The notes under the pieces are model-generated. The model searched no databases. It was not told the DNA's origin and saw nothing but the letters and a program-made list of their open reading frames with translations. From an uncultured Eubacteriales bacterium (lineage in GTDB: Bacteria > Bacillota > Clostridia > Oscillospirales > Acutalibacteraceae): 23,090 nt of DNA. The stretch lies in NCBI GenBank assembly GCA_934476545.1, contig CAKSOB010000014.1, positions 1 to 23,090 on the forward strand, read 5' to 3'. A program made the translations under genes and the position numbers. Shown here piece after piece: positions 22,085-23,090 of the stretch (the stretch's first letter is position 1; the number at the start of each line of letters is the position of its first letter).

Positions 22085-23050
22085 TTGACAACAGAACAAA
22101 TTCCTGTGGTGGCGGTGGTAGGTCCCACGGCATCGGGGAAAAGTCGCTTGGCGGTAGAATTGGCAAAATGGCTGAACAGCGAAGTGGTTTCTGCGGATTC
22201 CATGCAGATTTATCAGGAAATGACCATCGGTACGGCGAAGATTACGCCGGAAGAGATGGAGGGGGTTCCGCATCATATGATTGATTTTCTGCCTGTAACA
22301 TCGCCATTCAGTGTAGCGGATTATGTTTCTATGGCAAAAACGTGTTTGCAGGAGATTCATAACCGAGGGAAGATTCCCGTATTGGCAGGCGGAACCGGTT
22401 TATATGTGCGTTCTTTGCTGCAAAATCTGGATTTTTCGGAAGGAGATCATGATCTCTCCTTGCGAGAGGAATTGACGGAGCTTGCCAATCGAGAAGGGGT
22501 AGAACCGCTGATGGAGGAATTACGGCGGATTGACCCGGAATCGGCAGAGCGGATTGAACCGAATAACCTTCCTCGTGTGATTCGAGCCATCGAATTATAC
22601 CGCACCACCGGAAAAACCATGACGCAGCATTTGGCGGATTCCCGTCGGAATCCATCCCCTTATCAGGTGTGCATGATCGGGTTGAATTATCAGGACCGTA
22701 GTGTTCTGTATGACCGCATCAATCGTCGTGTGGATGAAATGATGGCGCAGGGATTGCTGGAAGAAGCCCGAACTTTGCTGCAAGGCGAAGGCGGAAAAAC
22801 CGCACTGCAAGCCATTGGCTATAAAGAATTGAAACCATATTTTGATGGGGAGCGGTCGTTGGAAGAGTCGGTGGCGTTTATGAAGCAGGCGACCCGACGA
22901 TATGCAAAGCGACAGCTGACATGGTTCCGCCGAGAGGAAAAAATTCATTGGTTATATCCCGATGCTTATGAGGACTTCCGGCTGTTGTTGGAAGATGCAA
23001 AGGAATTGGTTACAGGTACGTTTGGGGGAGCAGAGAAGAACGATGAATAA
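22085..23050 (+). CDS. miaA: tRNA dimethylallyltransferase MiaA
   Basis: 321 residues. It transfers dimethylallyl from its diphosphate to A37 of tRNAs reading UNN codons, making the substrate of MiaB in the same operon. Near the N-terminus lies the P-loop GPTASGKSRLAV, then SADSMQIYQEMTIGTAK, the DFLPV segment, GGTGLYVRSLL and, in the C-terminal half, a LQAIGYKELKPY motif and RRYAKRQLTWFRR. The start is TTG 22085, with AAGGAGG 7 bases upstream; an earlier TTG at 22064 precedes that site. MutL lies 33 bases before. The 3' end overlaps the next gene by 8 bases. Confidence 0.96.
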   Translation: MTTEQIPVVAVVGPTASGKSRLAVELAKWLNSEVVSADSMQIYQEMTIGTAKITPEEMEGVPHHMIDFLPVTSPFSVADYVSMAKTCLQEIHNRGKIPVLAGGTGLYVRSLLQNLDFSEGDHDLSLREELTELANREGVEPLMEELRRIDPESAERIEPNNLPRVIRAIELYRTTGKTMTQHLADSRRNPSPYQVCMIGLNYQDRSVLYDRINRRVDEMMAQGLLEEARTLLQGEGGKTALQAIGYKELKPYFDGERSLEESVAFMKQATRRYAKRQLTWFRREEKIHWLYPDAYEDFRLLLEDAKELVTGTFGGAEKNDE

Positions 23051-23090
23051 AAAAATAATTAAGCGAGTAGTGTTGGCGGCTGCCATTGCG
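23043..23090 (+). CDS. Start of an unidentified, probably exported or membrane-anchored protein (3' truncated)
   Basis: An ATG at 23043 overlaps the end of miaA by 8 bases and follows a GGGGGAG ribosome site (23027-23033), 9 bases upstream. Only 16 codons are visible: MNKKIIKRVVLAAAIA. Basic residues followed by a hydrophobic alanine run look like a signal peptide or N-terminal membrane anchor. This excludes Hfq, which often follows miaA. Function cannot be told. Confidence 0.6.
   Translation, partial: MNKKIIKRVVLAAAIA

Noticed and set aside
23043..23090. Hfq considered for the gene after miaA
   Set aside because: Hfq often follows miaA, but the visible start MNKKIIKRVVLAAAIA is a basic-hydrophobic export or anchor sequence, not the Hfq N-terminus.

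Overview
The window looks like chromosomal DNA of a strictly anaerobic, low-to-mid GC Firmicute of class Clostridia, probably the Oscillospirales/Ruminococcaceae side. This is an inference from gene content and order: a BadF/HgdC-type Fe-S dehydratase activase, QueH rather than QueG, YqeG, an Xaa-Pro peptidase next to efp, a CD1247-like zinc-ribbon protein, and the order miaB-ymcA-like-mutS-mutL-miaA. Strong AGGAGG ribosome sites and sigma-A promoters close to TTGACA-17-TATAAT occur throughout. No mobile element, CRISPR array, rRNA or prophage gene was seen, and no gene-free stretch exceeds 300 bases.

Layout. (1) 1-2804: the end of a DUF1538 membrane protein gene joined to a tandem P-II gene, convergent with an MgtC-family gene. 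rpsU follows as a single-gene unit on the minus strand. (2) 2966-3125: tRNA-Trp with its own promoter and terminator. (3) 3148-11290: an accessory metabolic block. It holds a 1287-residue activase/DUF2229 fusion on the minus strand, a divergent Crp/Fnr regulator, a NitT/TauT-type ABC importer (lipoprotein, permease, ATPase) and two small cupins. (4) 11308-14899: housekeeping genes yqeG, pepP-like and efp, a zinc-ribbon protein and queH. (5) 14941-15348: an unrecognised minus-strand gene. (6) 15474-23090: a translation-fidelity and mismatch-repair operon, miaB, ymcA-like, mutS, mutL, miaA and the first codons of another gene.

The most interesting part is the regulation of block 3. The activase promoter and the ABC-importer promoter share one layout. 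An almost identical palindrome (GTTGCCAYAGCAAC, read in the direction of transcription) is centred about 42 bases upstream of the predicted start. It overlaps a poor -35 and is followed by a perfect TATAAT. Exactly 10 bases later comes a second palindrome of the form GTTAG-N6-CTAAC. The Crp/Fnr gene lies between these two promoters and is the natural candidate for the upstream box. This ties an ATP-dependent Fe-S reductase-like protein, an importer of unknown substrate and two cupins into one apparent regulon.

A second system of note is the DUF1538 gene with a P-II gene overlapping it by one base, which suggests a membrane protein gated by its own two-domain P-II-like signal protein.
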